Shown here in pieces: positions 35,587 to 46,454 of a DNA stretch of 64,000 bases; within the stretch, counting starts at the first letter, position 1, and each line of letters opens with the position of its first letter. The position numbers were made by a program, and so were the translations under genes. The notes beneath the pieces are model-generated. The model saw only the letters and a list, made by a program, of their open reading frames with translations, searched no databases and was not told where the DNA came from. Source of the DNA: Xenorhabdus mauleonii (GTDB lineage: Bacteria > Pseudomonadota > Gammaproteobacteria > Enterobacterales > Enterobacteriaceae); contig NZ_FORG01000016.1 of NCBI RefSeq assembly GCF_900113945.1, positions 1 to 64,000 of the forward strand, in the 5' to 3' direction.

Positions 35587-36891
35587 TTAATGTAATTTCA
35601 ATCGTGGGCGAATAACACGGTTAATTCCACCAACTAACATCATCAGGCCAGTTTTAATATACCCATGCAAAGCCACCTGATGCATGCGGTACAACGAAAT
35701 ATAAACGATGCGTGCGATACGGCCTTCTATCATCATTGAGCCACGCATCAAGTTCCCCATCAGGCTGCCAACTGTGCTGAACTTAGATAATGAAACTAAT
35801 GAACCATGATCTTTATAAACATATTCTTTCAATGGCTTTTCATTCAGCAATGCCAAAATATTATCGTAACAACGGCTTGCCATCTGGTGAGCAGACTGAG
35901 CTCTAGGAGGAACAAAACCGCCCTCTTTTTTCGGGCATGATGCACAATCCCCGATAGCAAAAATATGGCTGTCATGCGTAGTCTGCAACGTTGGCTTCAC
36001 GACCAGTTGATTGATTCGGTTCGTTTCCAACCCACCAATGTCTTTCATGAAGTCAGGCGCTTTGATCCCTGCCGCCCAAACCATCAGAGAGGCTTTGATC
36101 TGTTCACCATCTTTAGTATTCAGGCCGTGCTCGTCAGCGCTGGTCACCATAGTCTTGGTTAATACCTTAACACCCAGCTTGGTCAATTCCTGATGAGCGG
36201 CGCTGGAAATGCGCGTAGGCAATGCTGGCAGGATACGCTCCCCAGCTTCAACCAAAGTCACATTCAAGACATCTGAATTCAGGCTTTCAAAACCATAACT
36301 GTTGAACTGTTTCACGGCATTGTACAGTTCTGCTGACAATTCCACGCCTGTTGCGCCGCCGCCAACAATCGCAATATTCACCTTTTCTTCTGCACATTGA
36401 TTTGCAGAATATTTCAGGAATAGATTTAGCATCTCGTTATGGAAGCGATGCGCCTGCTGCGGATTATCAAGGAAAATACAATTGTCTTTCACGCCAGCCG
36501 TACCAAAATCATTTGATTGGCTGCCCAATGCCATGACAAGAATGTCGTAAGTCAGCTCACGCTCTGGAACCAACAAATCGCTGCCTTCATCACGGATTTC
36601 AGCCAAAGTAATTTTCTTTGCCTCACGATCAATATTCGTGAGTGTACCCAGCTGGAAATTGAAATAATGGTTACTGGCATGCGCTAAATAACTCAATGCA
36701 TCCACACCATCATCCAGAGAACCCGTCGCTACTTCATGTAATAATGGCTTCCATAAGTGGCTGTTATTGCGATCCACCAAAGTAATTTCGGCTTTCTGCT
36801 TACGCCCTAATTTATGCCCCAAACGCGTTGCCAGCTCTAAACCACCAGCGCCCCCACCAATGATGACAATTCTTGTCTTTGGCGTTGTCAT
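35587..36891 (-). CDS. ndh: NADH dehydrogenase II
   Basis: A 434-residue non-proton-pumping NADH:quinone oxidoreductase, same length as E. coli Ndh. The FAD-binding [14 protein letters not shown] is at residues 10-24, the NAD-binding [15 protein letters not shown] at about 172-186, and [14 protein letters not shown] marks the second FAD contact. The C-terminal amphipathic part binds the membrane. The ATG at 36891 gives the E. coli-like [13 protein letters not shown] start; a longer frame to 36939 lacks homology. Regulation by FNR is known in E. coli, but I see no convincing FNR box upstream. Confidence 0.95.
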   Translation of the reverse strand: MTTPKTRIVIIGGGAGGLELATRLGHKLGRKQKAEITLVDRNNSHLWKPLLHEVATGSLDDGVDALSYLAHASNHYFNFQLGTLTNIDREAKKITLAEIRDEGSDLLVPERELTYDILVMALGSQSNDFGTAGVKDNCIFLDNPQQAHRFHNEMLNLFLKYSANQCAEEKVNIAIVGGGATGVELSAELYNAVKQFNSYGFESLNSDVLNVTLVEAGERILPALPTRISSAAHQELTKLGVKVLTKTMVTSADEHGLNTKDGEQIKASLMVWAAGIKAPDFMKDIGGLETNRINQLVVKPTLQTTHDSHIFAIGDCASCPKKEGGFVPPRAQSAHQMASRCYDNILALLNEKPLKEYVYKDHGSLVSLSKFSTVGSLMGNLMRGSMMIEGRIARIVYISLYRMHQVALHGYIKTGLMMLVGGINRVIRPRLKLH

Positions 36892-36939
36892 GACTACCCC
36901 ACTGAAAATACAACTAATGTTATGTAAGAAGTCAAACAC

Positions 36940-37250
36940 GTTTTTTTAAGTCAAAAATGTTGAATAACGTTCTTAAATAACATCAGGCTAGACAAATTTC
37001 ATACGGAAAATATCCTCAGAATATCATGGCTGGTCAGTTGGTCATACCAAAAATAGCCGCAATCAAATTCTTTTGACTAATTAGACATCAATCACAAATT
37101 TTGCATTCAAATTTTCAATTAGTTGGATATCAATCATATTTATTACTGATTCATCTTTACAATGTTAATACGATGTGAATTGGAAATTTTTCGGCTCAAC
37201 CAAGCCCTATCGTCAGGGCTCAAGGAAGACTTAAGAAAGGGCATTCAGAG
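36940..37250. other. Intergenic region between ndh and nagZ
   Basis: Upstream region of ndh, AT-rich. It contains repeated near-palindromic segments around TTGATATCCAACTAA and GACTAATTAGACATCAA that could be regulator sites, and a small AGCCCT/AGGGCT hairpin at about 37203-37220. No gene is supported. Confidence 0.45.
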
Positions 37251-37288
37251 TAAAAAAGGAATAGGGTTATCAATCACATCCCTATTCC
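37251..37288 (-). terminator. nagZ terminator
   Basis: GGAATAGGG (37258-37266) pairs with CCCTATTCC (37280-37288); on the minus strand the stem is followed by six T residues. It lies 35 bases after the nagZ stop. Confidence 0.85.
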
Positions 37289-37323
37289 TGATTTTATGGT
37301 GAAAAGAACAAATTATTTAAAAA

Positions 37324-38355
37324 CTATTCACATCTTAACCACTTATCGCATAAATCATGCAATGCCTTGTGCGCTTGCTGCCAACGTTCAGATTTATGCA
37401 GTTCCTCTAGGCTAAACTGTTTTCCTTGATGATACAACCGCGAAACTTTCTCTGAATTGATAATCGGCAGATTATCCAGCACACTGACCGCGCCTTCTCG
37501 ATTATTGCACACCAAAATCATGTCACAACCTGCATCTAATGAGGCTTTCGCACGATCAGGATAGCTCCCCATAACAGCCGCGCCTTCCATGGACAAGTCA
37601 TCAGAAAAAATGACGCCTTCAAAGCCCAATTGACCACGCAGAACGGATTTCAGCCAATATGGAGAACCACTGGCAGGACGATGATCAATTTGAGGATAAA
37701 TAACATGGGCAGGCATAATTGCATCCAGCAAATTACGTTGGATAAAATCACGAAATATCACCATATCATGGCAATTGATGTCATCCATTGAACGGTTATC
37801 CCTTGGCGTCTCTTTATGGGAATCGGCTGTTACGGCACCATGTCCGGGAAAATGTTTACCCGTTGATCGCATTCCCGCAGAATGCATGCCCTTAATAAAT
37901 TTTTCAGCCATCGCCATCGCAGGTTCAGGCTCTTCATGAAACGAACGTTCACCAATGGCCGTGCACTTGTGCCCCAAGTCCAGTACTGGCGCAAAACTGA
38001 TATCAATGTCCATCGCAATCATTTCTGAAGCCATCAGCCAACCAGATTCTTCAGCCAAATAAGCCCCCATAAGATTGTCATTCATACAGGCAAAAGATTG
38101 TGCTGCTGGTAAACGAGTAAAGCCTTCGTGGAAACGCTGGACACGCCCTCCTTCCTGATCAACCGCAATGACCAGGCGGTTATGGGACGCCTCACGGATT
38201 TGGCGAACCAATTCACGTAATTGTTTTGTATCATGGAAGTTGCGGGTAAACAGAATTAAGCCGCCCACTAATGGATGTTGCAGAATTTCGCGTTCTTCAC
38301 TATCCAATTCATAACCAACAACATCTAACATTACTGGTCCCATAGCTTTCCTCAT
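37324..38355 (-). CDS. nagZ: Beta-N-acetylhexosaminidase NagZ
   Basis: A 343-residue cytoplasmic glycosidase of family GH3 (E. coli 341). It removes GlcNAc from anhydromuropeptides in peptidoglycan recycling, producing signals for AmpC induction where present. The general acid/base loop is in [19 protein letters not shown] (about 163-181) and the nucleophile Asp in [12 protein letters not shown] (about 247). [13 protein letters not shown] contains the substrate-binding Asp/Glu. Its upstream partner thiK is 99 bases away. Confidence 0.95.
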   Translation of the reverse strand: MRKAMGPVMLDVVGYELDSEEREILQHPLVGGLILFTRNFHDTKQLRELVRQIREASHNRLVIAVDQEGGRVQRFHEGFTRLPAAQSFACMNDNLMGAYLAEESGWLMASEMIAMDIDISFAPVLDLGHKCTAIGERSFHEEPEPAMAMAEKFIKGMHSAGMRSTGKHFPGHGAVTADSHKETPRDNRSMDDINCHDMVIFRDFIQRNLLDAIMPAHVIYPQIDHRPASGSPYWLKSVLRGQLGFEGVIFSDDLSMEGAAVMGSYPDRAKASLDAGCDMILVCNNREGAVSVLDNLPIINSEKVSRLYHQGKQFSLEELHKSERWQQAHKALHDLCDKWLRCE

Positions 38356-38454
38356 TATTTCTCTTTATTGGTTGTTTATTGGTCGTCACTTTTGACTAAT
38401 AATCAGTTAAAACCCGCCAGTACATCACACCTGTTTTAAACTTATTACATGAGG

Positions 38455-39330
38455 TTAAAGTTTAAAATTGTGGCGCAGAGGATCCACCAATGATAAAAAT
38501 TGCTGCTCTCTTGTCTGTTGCCAGCGTACTTCGTACCACATCAGCATCATATAGTTAACCCATGGCTTCCATCGTTTAATCTGCTGTTGTAACCGCTGGA
38601 TATCTGAATAGCCTGATGCCTGAATACAATAATAATTCAAAAAAGTGTGTTGCTGTATCTCATCCCATTGATTTCCGCTAAACAGAACAGCCAATGACAA
38701 ACCAATATCGACATCAGCGGCATATTCCCAATCAATCAATTTGATCCCTTTGTCGGTGATCAGCAGATTATCAGGATGAATATCCATATGGGCAGGCGCG
38801 ATTTTTAAAGCGGTGGGCATTTTGGCCGCCATAAAAAATTTATGTAAGCGTAGCCAGCCGGGAGACAGACGTTTCCGGTCAATTTGCTGCCATTGAGACG
38901 CAATTTGTTGTTTGAACTTGAGAGGATATCCCAAGGGAGGACGCCGATGCAGGATAGAAATTGCCTGAGCCAACGACTGCAACAGCGCTGGCCGACTCAA
39001 TGCTGCGGGTGTTACTTTTGTCCCCGTAACCCACTCCAGCAATAGCCAGCGTTCGTTCATAGCGACAACTTTAGGGGCAATACCGCTCGTGGACAATCTG
39101 CGTAATATTTGATTTTCCCGCAGACGATTTACCCCAAGTGTTCGATTCTGTGATGTTTGTGCACGCCCAATCATCTGGTGCACACCATTCGTAATATAGT
39201 AACTGCCTTGTGTCAGCCCCGTTAATGGCTTAATTTCCCAAGACTCTGCCGGAATATCAGGCCATTGCCGGCATAACATTCTCAGCAAAGAATTATTCTG
39301 CAAAATGTTATCGTCAGTTAACGTCACCAC
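38455..39330 (-). CDS. thiK: Thiamine kinase
   Basis: A 291-residue APH/choline-kinase-fold enzyme (E. coli ThiK 274) that phosphorylates thiamine in salvage. The kinase signature HMDIHPDNLLITDKG (about 187-201) and LIDWEYAADVDIG (metal-binding Asp) are present. The N-terminal region WEIKPLTGLTQGSYYI holds the nucleotide loop. The start is one of two adjacent GTG codons inside the end of lpoB (17-base overlap), so exact initiation is uncertain. nagZ-thiK-lpoB order is as in E. coli. Confidence 0.85.
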   Translation of the reverse strand: MVTLTDDNILQNNSLLRMLCRQWPDIPAESWEIKPLTGLTQGSYYITNGVHQMIGRAQTSQNRTLGVNRLRENQILRRLSTSGIAPKVVAMNERWLLLEWVTGTKVTPAALSRPALLQSLAQAISILHRRPPLGYPLKFKQQIASQWQQIDRKRLSPGWLRLHKFFMAAKMPTALKIAPAHMDIHPDNLLITDKGIKLIDWEYAADVDIGLSLAVLFSGNQWDEIQQHTFLNYYCIQASGYSDIQRLQQQIKRWKPWVNYMMLMWYEVRWQQTREQQFLSLVDPLRHNFKL

Positions 39331-39886
39331 GACCTGACCACAGTATTTCGCCCGTTTTAACCAGCATCAACTGCATCTCTATATTACGCTGGCCATTGTG
39401 ATTAGAAACCGTGGAGTAAAGCACATAATCAGCGTTCAAATAACGAGCCAAACCGATAGACTTACTCCGCAACCCCAGACTATCCTCCGATGATAACCTG
39501 AGTGCTTGTCGAGCCGCATAGACCTGAGATTTGGAGACTACCCGGAAAACCTGTTTTCGGTTAATGGCATCAGTAATCGCTTCTGTTGCTTTCAGCGTTC
39601 GCAATGAACTGTTGGTATTGTTTTTCACAGAATCAACCAACAGCAGTTTCCCGCCGCCCACGCCATTGGCTTTAGCCATCTTTTCAATCAATGGCTGAAC
39701 AATATCATTCCAATTAGTAGATTGGATTTTGGGAGGCTGAGGAACTTTTTCCGATGGCTCTATCGGAGGTGGTTCCTGTTTTTTCTCTGGTTGGGCTGGT
39801 GTAACAGGAGCAGGCTGTTGTGATTCGTGGAATACACAACTTGCCAGCAGCATCGCTGATAATATAACAAAGAGAACTCTTTTCAT
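39314..39886 (-). CDS. lpoB: Penicillin-binding protein activator LpoB
   Basis: A 190-residue outer-membrane lipoprotein that activates PBP1b. The signal peptide (MKRVLFVILSAMLLASC) ends in a lipobox LASC with Cys17. A Pro/Gln/Glu-rich linker spans about 25-55, shorter than in E. coli (213 aa total). The globular domain starts near STNWNDIVQPLIEKM and contains LLLVDSVKNNTNSSL and MQLMLVKTGEILWSG. The shorter linker may reflect a different periplasm or peptidoglycan spacing. E. coli ycfL, next in order, is absent. Confidence 0.92.
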   Translation of the reverse strand: MKRVLFVILSAMLLASCVFHESQQPAPVTPAQPEKKQEPPPIEPSEKVPQPPKIQSTNWNDIVQPLIEKMAKANGVGGGKLLLVDSVKNNTNSSLRTLKATEAITDAINRKQVFRVVSKSQVYAARQALRLSSEDSLGLRSKSIGLARYLNADYVLYSTVSNHNGQRNIEMQLMLVKTGEILWSGRGDVN

Positions 39887-39935
39887 TAATCTACTCCGGT
39901 TACATCGCTAACTTTTATTGGTACTTATATCCGTT

Positions 39936-40162
39936 TATACCCACTGTCTTTCAAGTTGCAGCGTTCAAGCCGCCGAGTTATTGGCTGCACTCATTCATTT
40001 CAGTCACCGTTTTATAAAAATACAGTGACTTCTGCTTTTGAGGGGATTAATGCAAGGCTCCCGTCTTTCACCAAAAACCTGCTTTTGGCTGGGCAAATTC
40101 GTTTCCGACGAATTTGCCACTCCCTTGTCACCTCAGCGCAACTCGAAATCTATAGGATATAT
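39936..40162 (+). repeat. ERIC-like element with internal insertion (about 227 bp)
   Basis: The left end TATACCCACTGTCTTTCAAG with TTGCAGCG and the right end CAGCGCAACTCGAAATC with TATAGGATATA are the two ERIC termini. The ERIC core TTGGCTGCACTCATTCA...CAGTCAC follows the left end. The element is about 100 bp longer than standard ERIC, with extra sequence in the middle, a form known in Yersinia. It occupies the lpoB-hinT gap where E. coli has ycfL. Confidence 0.65.
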
Positions 40163-40173
40163 AACTAAAACGA

Positions 40174-40524
40174 TTATTTTGCTAACAGTGGCCCCAATGG
40201 ACGCCCGCCAACCATATGCATATGGATATGGAATACTTCCTGCCCTGAATGACGGTTACAGTTCATAATTAAACGATAGCCATCTTCTGCGATACCTTCA
40301 TCCTGTGCGATTTTTGCTGCGACGGTAAATAAACGCCCCAATGCCAGTTCATGATCCGCAGTCACATCGTTAACTGTCGGGATCAATACGTTAGGGATAA
40401 TCAAAATATGTGTCGGTGCTTGAGGAGAAATATCACGAAATGCGGTTACCAAATCGTCCTGATAGATAATATCAGCCGGAATTTCTCGACGAATAATTTT
40501 ACTAAAAATAGTTTCTTCTGCCAT
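40174..40524 (-). CDS. hinT: Purine nucleoside phosphoramidase HinT
   Basis: A 116-residue HIT-family protein. The histidine triad is in [12 protein letters not shown] (about 97-108) and the N-terminal [18 protein letters not shown] is typical. It hydrolyses adenosine 5'-monophosphoramidates and aminoacyl-adenylates. It is followed on the same strand by lpoB after an ERIC element and preceded by ycfH. In E. coli ptsG and fhuE lie between ycfH and hinT; here they are adjacent (20-base gap). Confidence 0.95.
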   Translation of the reverse strand: MAEETIFSKIIRREIPADIIYQDDLVTAFRDISPQAPTHILIIPNVLIPTVNDVTADHELALGRLFTVAAKIAQDEGIAEDGYRLIMNCNRHSGQEVFHIHMHMVGGRPLGPLLAK

Positions 40525-40544
40525 CTAAATTCTCCTTTTATCAC

Positions 40545-41330
40545 TTATTTTTCAGTAAGATCAACATGAAACAATTCACAAAAGTTTTTTGTAGTTACTT
40601 CAGCCAATTCATCAATGCTAACACCTTTCAAGACGGCCATATATTCAGCGACATCTCGTACATAGGCAGGCTGATTTTGTTTGCCACGATGAGGAACTGG
40701 AGCCAGATAAGGCGAGTCAGTTTCTACCAAGATTCGATCGAGTGGTACAAATCTGGCGGCTTCACGGATCTGTTCCGCGTTACGGAAAGTAACGATACCA
40801 GAAAAAGAAATATAAAAACCCAAATCCAACAAGGCGCTGGCGGTTTCTTTATCTTCTGTGAAACAGTGCAAAACACCACCGCAATCTTGCACATTTTCTT
40901 CTCGCAAAACCATCAACGTATCGTCTCTGGCTTCACGGGTATGCACGATCACAGGCTTATTTAATTCACGACCAATTTGTATGTGTTTGCGGAATGAAGT
41001 GCGTTGGAGTTCTGCATTATCTTTCTGGTAATAATAATCGAGCCCCGTTTCCCCCATTGCGATGACTTCTTTATCGGCAGCCAATCGGGCCAATTCTTCA
41101 AAATCGTAACCTTCATCCAAATTTAATGGATGAATACCACAGGAATACGCGACATTTTCTCGTTTGCCGATCAGATTCTTCATCTGCTGAAAGCCAGGCA
41201 ATGTTGTTGCCACTGCCAGCATATATTTCACATCCCGCTCTGCAGCTTTTGCTACAACTTCATCAACATTTTTGTGCTGTGTTTCATAATCAAGGCAATC
41301 GAGGTGACAATGTGAATCAACTAAAAACAT
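40545..41330 (-). CDS. ycfH: TatD family metal-dependent hydrolase YcfH
   Basis: A 261-residue TIM-barrel metallohydrolase (E. coli YcfH 265). Metal ligands are visible in DSHCHLDCLD (5-14), GETGLDYYY (Glu, about 93), VIVHTREA (His, about 127), LHCFTED (His, about 152) and ETDSPYLAP (Asp, about 202). TatD proteins are 3'-5' DNases and deoxyaminoacyl hydrolases. It is the last gene of the fab-associated cluster, 14 bases from holB. Confidence 0.93.
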   Translation of the reverse strand: MFLVDSHCHLDCLDYETQHKNVDEVVAKAAERDVKYMLAVATTLPGFQQMKNLIGKRENVAYSCGIHPLNLDEGYDFEELARLAADKEVIAMGETGLDYYYQKDNAELQRTSFRKHIQIGRELNKPVIVHTREARDDTLMVLREENVQDCGGVLHCFTEDKETASALLDLGFYISFSGIVTFRNAEQIREAARFVPLDRILVETDSPYLAPVPHRGKQNQPAYVRDVAEYMAVLKGVSIDELAEVTTKNFCELFHVDLTEK

Positions 41331-41343
41331 AATATGCTCGTAT

Positions 41344-42342
41344 CTAAAGGGGTGACGGTATGGAACAAAGTTGCTTTTCCCATTTGAGTAAGTGTTCTGT
41401 CAGCAATAATTCCCGGTTGATGCCCACCACAGACAGCAATTGATGACGACAAAGTACCCAATCATCAACTGTACTTAATAATGTTTCCACATTTTGTGAA
41501 AAAGCAAGGTGCTGAATTAAGGCCTGTTGATCTTGATTAACGCAGTAGTTCTGCGCCTGCTGCCGCCATTTCACTGCATCGGACAATAGGCTTATCAACC
41601 AAAACAAAAATTGTGGTGCATCATCACGATTCAACAATGGCAAAAGCGACAGGGTATCACATTTATGCAAAGCCTGGGCAATTGCCTGACAAAGCGCATT
41701 TCTCTGCTGCCATTTTTCAGTCTGGAGCAATTGTTCCGCCGCCAATGGTGCCCCTTGTGACAACTTTAATGCGGTCAACGCATCTGAAGGTGCTACATTA
41801 GGCAGCTTGTTTTGCAGCCAATAAAGCCCGATGGACGTTTCTGGTACAGGGAGAAAATAGTAGAAACAACGACTCCGCATGGTTGCCAGCAAATTTGCGG
41901 GATGTTGGCATTGCAATAAGAAATACGTGTTTTTAGGCGGCTCTTCCAACGTTTTCAATAAAGCGTTGGATGCAGCATCAGTTAAGGACTCTGCCGATGG
42001 AACCCAGACAATTTTGGCCCCACCTTGCTGAGAGTATTCATAGAGTCTTTCGCTGATATGGCGGACAGCATCCACCCCAATGATATGCTTTCCCTTTTCG
42101 GGGGCAAGAACATGCCAGTCAGAATGGGTACCGGCCAGCATCAAGTGGCAGCCATGGCATTCGCCACAGCTTTTCATACCCTGTTTATTCTGACACATCA
42201 GCCAGCGGCTCAATCCGTATGATAATGCTTTCGCACCTGTTCCTTCATGAGCATGCAGTAAAATAGCGTGATGCCCACGCCCCTGTTGATGGGATTCAAC
42301 TAACTGGCGATACGCATGATTGAGCCACGGATACCAATTCAT
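41344..42342 (-). CDS. holB: DNA polymerase III delta' subunit
   Basis: A 332-residue clamp-loader subunit (E. coli 334). Starting at 42342 ([15 protein letters not shown]), it overlaps tmk by ATGA; nine upstream codons are not needed. The zinc-binding module [16 protein letters not shown] (about 50-65) with a following His-rich turn is present. As in E. coli, the Walker region is degenerate ([15 protein letters not shown]). [19 protein letters not shown] contains the conserved SRC-adjacent motif. Confidence 0.93.
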   Translation of the reverse strand: MNWYPWLNHAYRQLVESHQQGRGHHAILLHAHEGTGAKALSYGLSRWLMCQNKQGMKSCGECHGCHLMLAGTHSDWHVLAPEKGKHIIGVDAVRHISERLYEYSQQGGAKIVWVPSAESLTDAASNALLKTLEEPPKNTYFLLQCQHPANLLATMRSRCFYYFLPVPETSIGLYWLQNKLPNVAPSDALTALKLSQGAPLAAEQLLQTEKWQQRNALCQAIAQALHKCDTLSLLPLLNRDDAPQFLFWLISLLSDAVKWRQQAQNYCVNQDQQALIQHLAFSQNVETLLSTVDDWVLCRHQLLSVVGINRELLLTEHLLKWEKQLCSIPSPL

Positions 42343-42980
42343 GCCGGTGTTTCCTGTTGTTGTAGCCACTGTAGCAAGATATGGCGAATATCCGCCTGTA
42401 CTTCTTCCAGTGATTGAGTTGCATCAACCTTTTTGATTCTGTCATCAGACATCACAAACTCAAGATACTTTGCCCGAGTACGGTTGAAGAAATCTAAAGA
42501 TTCTTTTTCAATGCGATCTAACTCACCCCGCTCACGGGCGCGTTTTAGTCCTACCTCTGGAGGTAAATCAAGATAGATAGTTAAATCTGGGCAAAAATCC
42601 CCCAATGCAGCGTCACGCAATGATGTCATCAGGTTCTGGTCAATGCCACGTCCTCCTCCCTGATAGGCCTGGGACGAAAGATCATGGCGATCACCTACAA
42701 CCCAAGTTCCCTTTGCCAGAGCAGGCTTGATAACATTTTCAACCAATTGAACTCTGGCAGCATATAACATCAATACTTCTGCTTTATCTGTCAGTAGTTC
42801 ACCTTCAATACCTTGTTTAATCAACTCACGTAACTTTTCTGCCAATGGCGTCCCGCCCGGCTCACGAGTAAAAATAAGATCAGAAATGCCATACTGCTTC
42901 AATGTTTCAACAACTGTTTTGATTGCAGTCGTCTTGCCCGCACCTTCAAGCCCTTCAATTACAATAAATTTGCTGTTCAT
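42339..42980 (-). CDS. tmk: Thymidylate kinase
   Basis: A 213-residue kinase forming dTDP from dTMP. P-loop [14 protein letters not shown] (9-22), the DRH motif in [19 protein letters not shown] (about 95-113) and the LID segment [12 protein letters not shown] (about 145-156) are present. It overlaps holB (ATGA) and mltG (ATGA), making a tightly coupled trio. Confidence 0.96.
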   Translation of the reverse strand: MNSKFIVIEGLEGAGKTTAIKTVVETLKQYGISDLIFTREPGGTPLAEKLRELIKQGIEGELLTDKAEVLMLYAARVQLVENVIKPALAKGTWVVGDRHDLSSQAYQGGGRGIDQNLMTSLRDAALGDFCPDLTIYLDLPPEVGLKRARERGELDRIEKESLDFFNRTRAKYLEFVMSDDRIKKVDATQSLEEVQADIRHILLQWLQQQETPA

Positions 42981-44002
42981 TTATCCTGCTTTAACCTCTG
43001 ACGGTAAAGGGTTACTGCCTTATTGTGCGCAACCAAATTAGTAGTGAATGTATGACCGCCATTGCCATTCGCAACAAAATATAAGTATTCAGTTACGGCG
43101 GGATGTGCCGCAGCCTTGATTGAAGCTAGGCCCGGCATAGCAATCGGCGTTGGAGGTAACCCATCAATCATATAAGTATTGTACGGAGTAAATGTGGTCA
43201 GGTTGCTGCGAAAAATCGTCCCCGTATATTTATCTCCAAGACCATAAATAACTGTAGGATCAGTTTGCAATCTCATTTTTAACCGTAATCGATTGATGAA
43301 AACAGATGCAACTTTAGTACGCTCAGATTCAATTGCCGTCTCTTTTTCAATGATGGAAGCCATGATCAACATTTCATGTGCGTTCTTATACGGCAGATTT
43401 TTCTCGCGTGATTTCCACTCCTGATCCAGCACTGTTTGCATTTTATTGTGGGCTCGCTTGAGTAATTCCATATCACTCGTACCAGCGGTGTACATATATG
43501 TGTCTGGATAAAACCACCCTTCCAGAGACTCCCCCGCTTTCATGCCCAAGGCATCTGTCAACTCTTGCGGTGTTTTATTTTCCACAACATGCTTTAAGTA
43601 TGGTGCATTCTGTAATATTTTTGACCAATCAGAGAGGTTGCTTCCTTCAACGAAACGGATAGCAAATTGCATTTCTTTACCACTGGCAAATAATTGCAAA
43701 ATAGCTCGCAGAGACATCCCTTTCTGCAAACGGTAAGTTCCCGCCTTGAATTTCATCAACTCAGGTTCGACACGGAATAACCACGGCATTAACTGATTAT
43801 CTTCAATTAATTTATGTTTAATCAGCAGGGCTTCTAAACCTGTACGCCCAGTTCCCGCCGGCACAGTAAATATGAGATCTTGATTGAGATTAATCTTTTG
43901 ATCAGCAAAATTTTCTATTTTTTTCATAAAAGAGAAAAAGATGATCAGTGCGATCACAATAATCAAACCAGGTAGAATGAGAATATGCTTTTTAAATTTC
44001 AT
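42977..44002 (-). CDS. mltG: Endolytic murein transglycosylase MltG
   Basis: A 341-residue inner-membrane lytic transglycosylase (YceG). One N-terminal membrane helix ([19 protein letters not shown], about 7-25), a LysM-like region around 45-115, and the catalytic Glu in [18 protein letters not shown] (about 216-220). It cleaves nascent glycan strands and limits their length. pabC lies 91 bases upstream, and tmk starts within its stop. Confidence 0.94.
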   Translation of the reverse strand: MKFKKHILILPGLIIVIALIIFFSFMKKIENFADQKINLNQDLIFTVPAGTGRTGLEALLIKHKLIEDNQLMPWLFRVEPELMKFKAGTYRLQKGMSLRAILQLFASGKEMQFAIRFVEGSNLSDWSKILQNAPYLKHVVENKTPQELTDALGMKAGESLEGWFYPDTYMYTAGTSDMELLKRAHNKMQTVLDQEWKSREKNLPYKNAHEMLIMASIIEKETAIESERTKVASVFINRLRLKMRLQTDPTVIYGLGDKYTGTIFRSNLTTFTPYNTYMIDGLPPTPIAMPGLASIKAAAHPAVTEYLYFVANGNGGHTFTTNLVAHNKAVTLYRQRLKQDK

Positions 44003-44093
44003 TCGTAATCACTTTTATATGTACTTCAATGACGAATACCAATAGCCGATACTTTAAGCGTTAGCTAGACCAACCGTTTGAGCAGTAAAAACG

Positions 44094-44921
44094 CTAAATC
44101 TCTAAGCAGCCGGGTAATAAATACTCATACAATTCTCTTGATTGATATTGCCACTGAGGCTGATTCTTATGTGCTTGTATTTGATTGATTGGGAGTACTG
44201 GCATCAAGGAATTGCAGATAATCACCTCGTCAGCATGAGCCAACGCTTCAGGGTAACGCATGACACATGACAAGTTATAATCACTTTTCGATAATAATTC
44301 GATTATTTTCTGGCGCATCACCCCTTCAACACCACATTGAGTGAGTTCAGGAGTATAAATATTTTTGCCTTTTCTCCAGAAAATATTAGCAGCGCTGCAT
44401 TCAACCAATAGTCCATCGCTATCAAGCACTAATGCATCATCAGCTTTCGATGTTTCAATGAACCGTTTGATTAAAATTTGTTCCAGACGATTCAGGTGTT
44501 TAATGCCTGCCAAATAAGGATTAATGCCCAGTGAAACAGGGCTAAGAACCAGTGAAATACCTTTCTGGCGTTGAGTAATATACTGTTCTGGATATGGATT
44601 CAACGATAAAATGTGAGTAGGTGCAACTGCACCATCCGTACCATAGCCTCTGCCCCCTTCCCCTCTGGAAAGAATCACCTTTAAAACGCCTGATTCACAT
44701 CCCTTTACTGCTTGTTTAATTTGGCTCTCAAGTTGCAGCCAATCAAATTCTGGCATAAACAACTTTTCAACACCTTTTTGCAGGCGTTTGATATGCAAAG
44801 ACAACAAAGCTGGCTGTTCTTGTTCCACTCTTATTGTAGTGAAACAGCCATCACCAAATTGTACAGCCCGATCGCTTACCGCTATGCGATCGCACTGATT
44901 ACCATTAATCCAGTACGTCAT
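44094..44921 (-). CDS. pabC: Aminodeoxychorismate lyase
   Basis: A 275-residue PLP enzyme (E. coli 269) that converts 4-amino-4-deoxychorismate to p-aminobenzoate and pyruvate for folate synthesis. The PLP lysine lies in YLAGIKHLNRLEQ (about 140). VECSAANIFWRKGKNIYTPEL matches fold-type IV aminotransferase-like lyases. It sits between fabF and mltG in the usual order, but a terminator and about 170 bases separate it from fabF. Confidence 0.92.
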   Translation of the reverse strand: MTYWINGNQCDRIAVSDRAVQFGDGCFTTIRVEQEQPALLSLHIKRLQKGVEKLFMPEFDWLQLESQIKQAVKGCESGVLKVILSRGEGGRGYGTDGAVAPTHILSLNPYPEQYITQRQKGISLVLSPVSLGINPYLAGIKHLNRLEQILIKRFIETSKADDALVLDSDGLLVECSAANIFWRKGKNIYTPELTQCGVEGVMRQKIIELLSKSDYNLSCVMRYPEALAHADEVIICNSLMPVLPINQIQAHKNQPQWQYQSRELYEYLLPGCLEI

Positions 44922-45090
44922 TTTAATTTCTTATTTCGATAAAAAGGCGCAATAACCTCAGCTACTAAGGGGCGCTATAATAGTATAGGTGTCCCGACAG
45001 TGCAAAAACCCATACAATTAGTGAACCTACGTTCGGCGAACTTACATTCGATGACCATTCTAATTCATGATAAAAAAGTAGGTATAAAAA

Positions 45091-45112
45091 AGCCTCAACA
45101 AATGTTGAGGCT
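45091..45112 (-). terminator. fabF terminator
   Basis: AGCCTCAAC (45091-45099) pairs with GTTGAGGCT (45104-45112) across an AAAT loop. On the minus strand six T residues follow. It lies 27 bases after the fabF stop. Confidence 0.88.
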
Positions 45113-45138
45113 CTTCATTGACGCAAAGTGTTTTGTTT

Positions 45139-46380
45139 TTAGATCTTGCGGAAAATCAATGACCCATTGGTGCCACCGAAACCGAAAGAGTTACACAGAG
45201 CGTACTCCATCCCTTCAACTTTACGCGCTTCACCTGGAACTAAATCCAAATGACAGTTTTCATCCTGATTTTCCAAGTTAATGGTAGGAGGAACAATCTG
45301 ATCACGCAGCGAAAGAATAGTAAAAATGGATTCAACCGCACCAGCCGCGCCTAACAAATGGCCTGTCATTGATTTGGTAGAACTCACCAATACTTTAGTG
45401 CCCTTACCGAAAACAGACTCAACTGCACGAGCTTCTGCCAAATCACCAACTGAAGTTGAAGTGCCATGAGCATTAATGTAGCCCACTTGCTCTGGTGAAA
45501 GACCAGCATCATTCAGGGCATTGCTCATTGCTAAAGCAGCACCCGCACCGTCTTCAGGTGGTGATGTCATATGGTAAGCATCACTGCTCATACCAAAGCC
45601 GACAATTTCAGCGTAGATTTTTGCACCACGTTTTTTGGCATGTTCATATTCTTCAAGAACGACAATACCAGCGCCATCACCCAGCACAAAGCCATCACGA
45701 TCTTTATCCCAAGGACGACTTGCGCCTTGAGGATCATCATTACGGGTAGACAATGCACGTGCAGCACCGAAACCGGCAATACCAAATTCTGTGCTCGCTT
45801 TCTCCGCACCACCAGCCAGCATAATATCAGCATCATTATAGGCAATAATACGAGCCGCATGACCGATATTGTGTACGCCAGAAGTGCAAGCGGTTGCAAT
45901 GGAAATGCTTGGACCACGCAGACCATAAAGGATGCTCAGATGGCCTGATACCATATTGATAATGGTCGAAGGTACAAAGAATGGACTGACCTTACGAGGG
46001 CCGCCAGAAAGCAATGTACTGTGGTTTTCTTCAATCAGGCCCAAACCACCAATACCAGAACCAATAGCAGCACCAAAGCGGCTAGCATTGGTTTCTGTTA
46101 TGTCAATTCCTGCATCTTCAATGGCTTGTATGCCCGCAGCAATACCATATTGAATGAAGAGATCCATCTTCCGTGCTTCTTTGCGCGAAATATTAAAATC
46201 TTCATGATTAAAATTCTTCACCAAACCAGCAAATTTAGTTGCATGGTTACAGGCGTCAAAATGTTCGATAAGGCCGATACCACTCTGTCCGCTACAAACA
46301 GCATTCCAAGAAGATTCTACTGTGTTGCCGACAGGAGATAACATGCCTAGTCCGGTCACGACTACTCGACGCTTAGACAC
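45139..46380 (-). CDS. fabF: Beta-ketoacyl-ACP synthase II
   Basis: A 413-residue condensing enzyme for fatty-acid elongation, important for making cis-vaccenate. The catalytic triad is Cys165 (TACTSGVHN), His in NAHGTST and His in [10 protein letters not shown]. The GTG at 46380 with GGAGGATAACC upstream gives the E. coli-like [14 protein letters not shown] start; an ATG 14 codons upstream is rejected. An acpP terminator precedes it. Confidence 0.96.
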   Translation of the reverse strand: MSKRRVVVTGLGMLSPVGNTVESSWNAVCSGQSGIGLIEHFDACNHATKFAGLVKNFNHEDFNISRKEARKMDLFIQYGIAAGIQAIEDAGIDITETNASRFGAAIGSGIGGLGLIEENHSTLLSGGPRKVSPFFVPSTIINMVSGHLSILYGLRGPSISIATACTSGVHNIGHAARIIAYNDADIMLAGGAEKASTEFGIAGFGAARALSTRNDDPQGASRPWDKDRDGFVLGDGAGIVVLEEYEHAKKRGAKIYAEIVGFGMSSDAYHMTSPPEDGAGAALAMSNALNDAGLSPEQVGYINAHGTSTSVGDLAEARAVESVFGKGTKVLVSSTKSMTGHLLGAAGAVESIFTILSLRDQIVPPTINLENQDENCHLDLVPGEARKVEGMEYALCNSFGFGGTNGSLIFRKI

Positions 46381-46414
46381 GGTTATCCTCCAGGGAGGGA
46401 AAAAATTTAGGACA

Positions 46415-46443
46415 AAAAACATAGGCGGTCGAACGACCGCCTA
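46415..46443 (-). terminator. Terminator/attenuator between acpP and fabF
   Basis: AGGCGGTCG and CGACCGCCT (46422-46443) form a 9-10-bp stem; on the minus strand a TATGTTTTTT run follows. It lies 12 bases after the acpP stop. It would reduce fabF transcription relative to the very abundant acpP. Confidence 0.8.
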
Positions 46444-46454
46444 GGTATGTGTGC

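Noticed and set aside
37030-37160. FNR box upstream of ndh
   Set aside because: TTGATATCCAACTAA and ACATCAA segments look suggestive, but none fits TTGAT-N4-ATCAA with acceptable matches.
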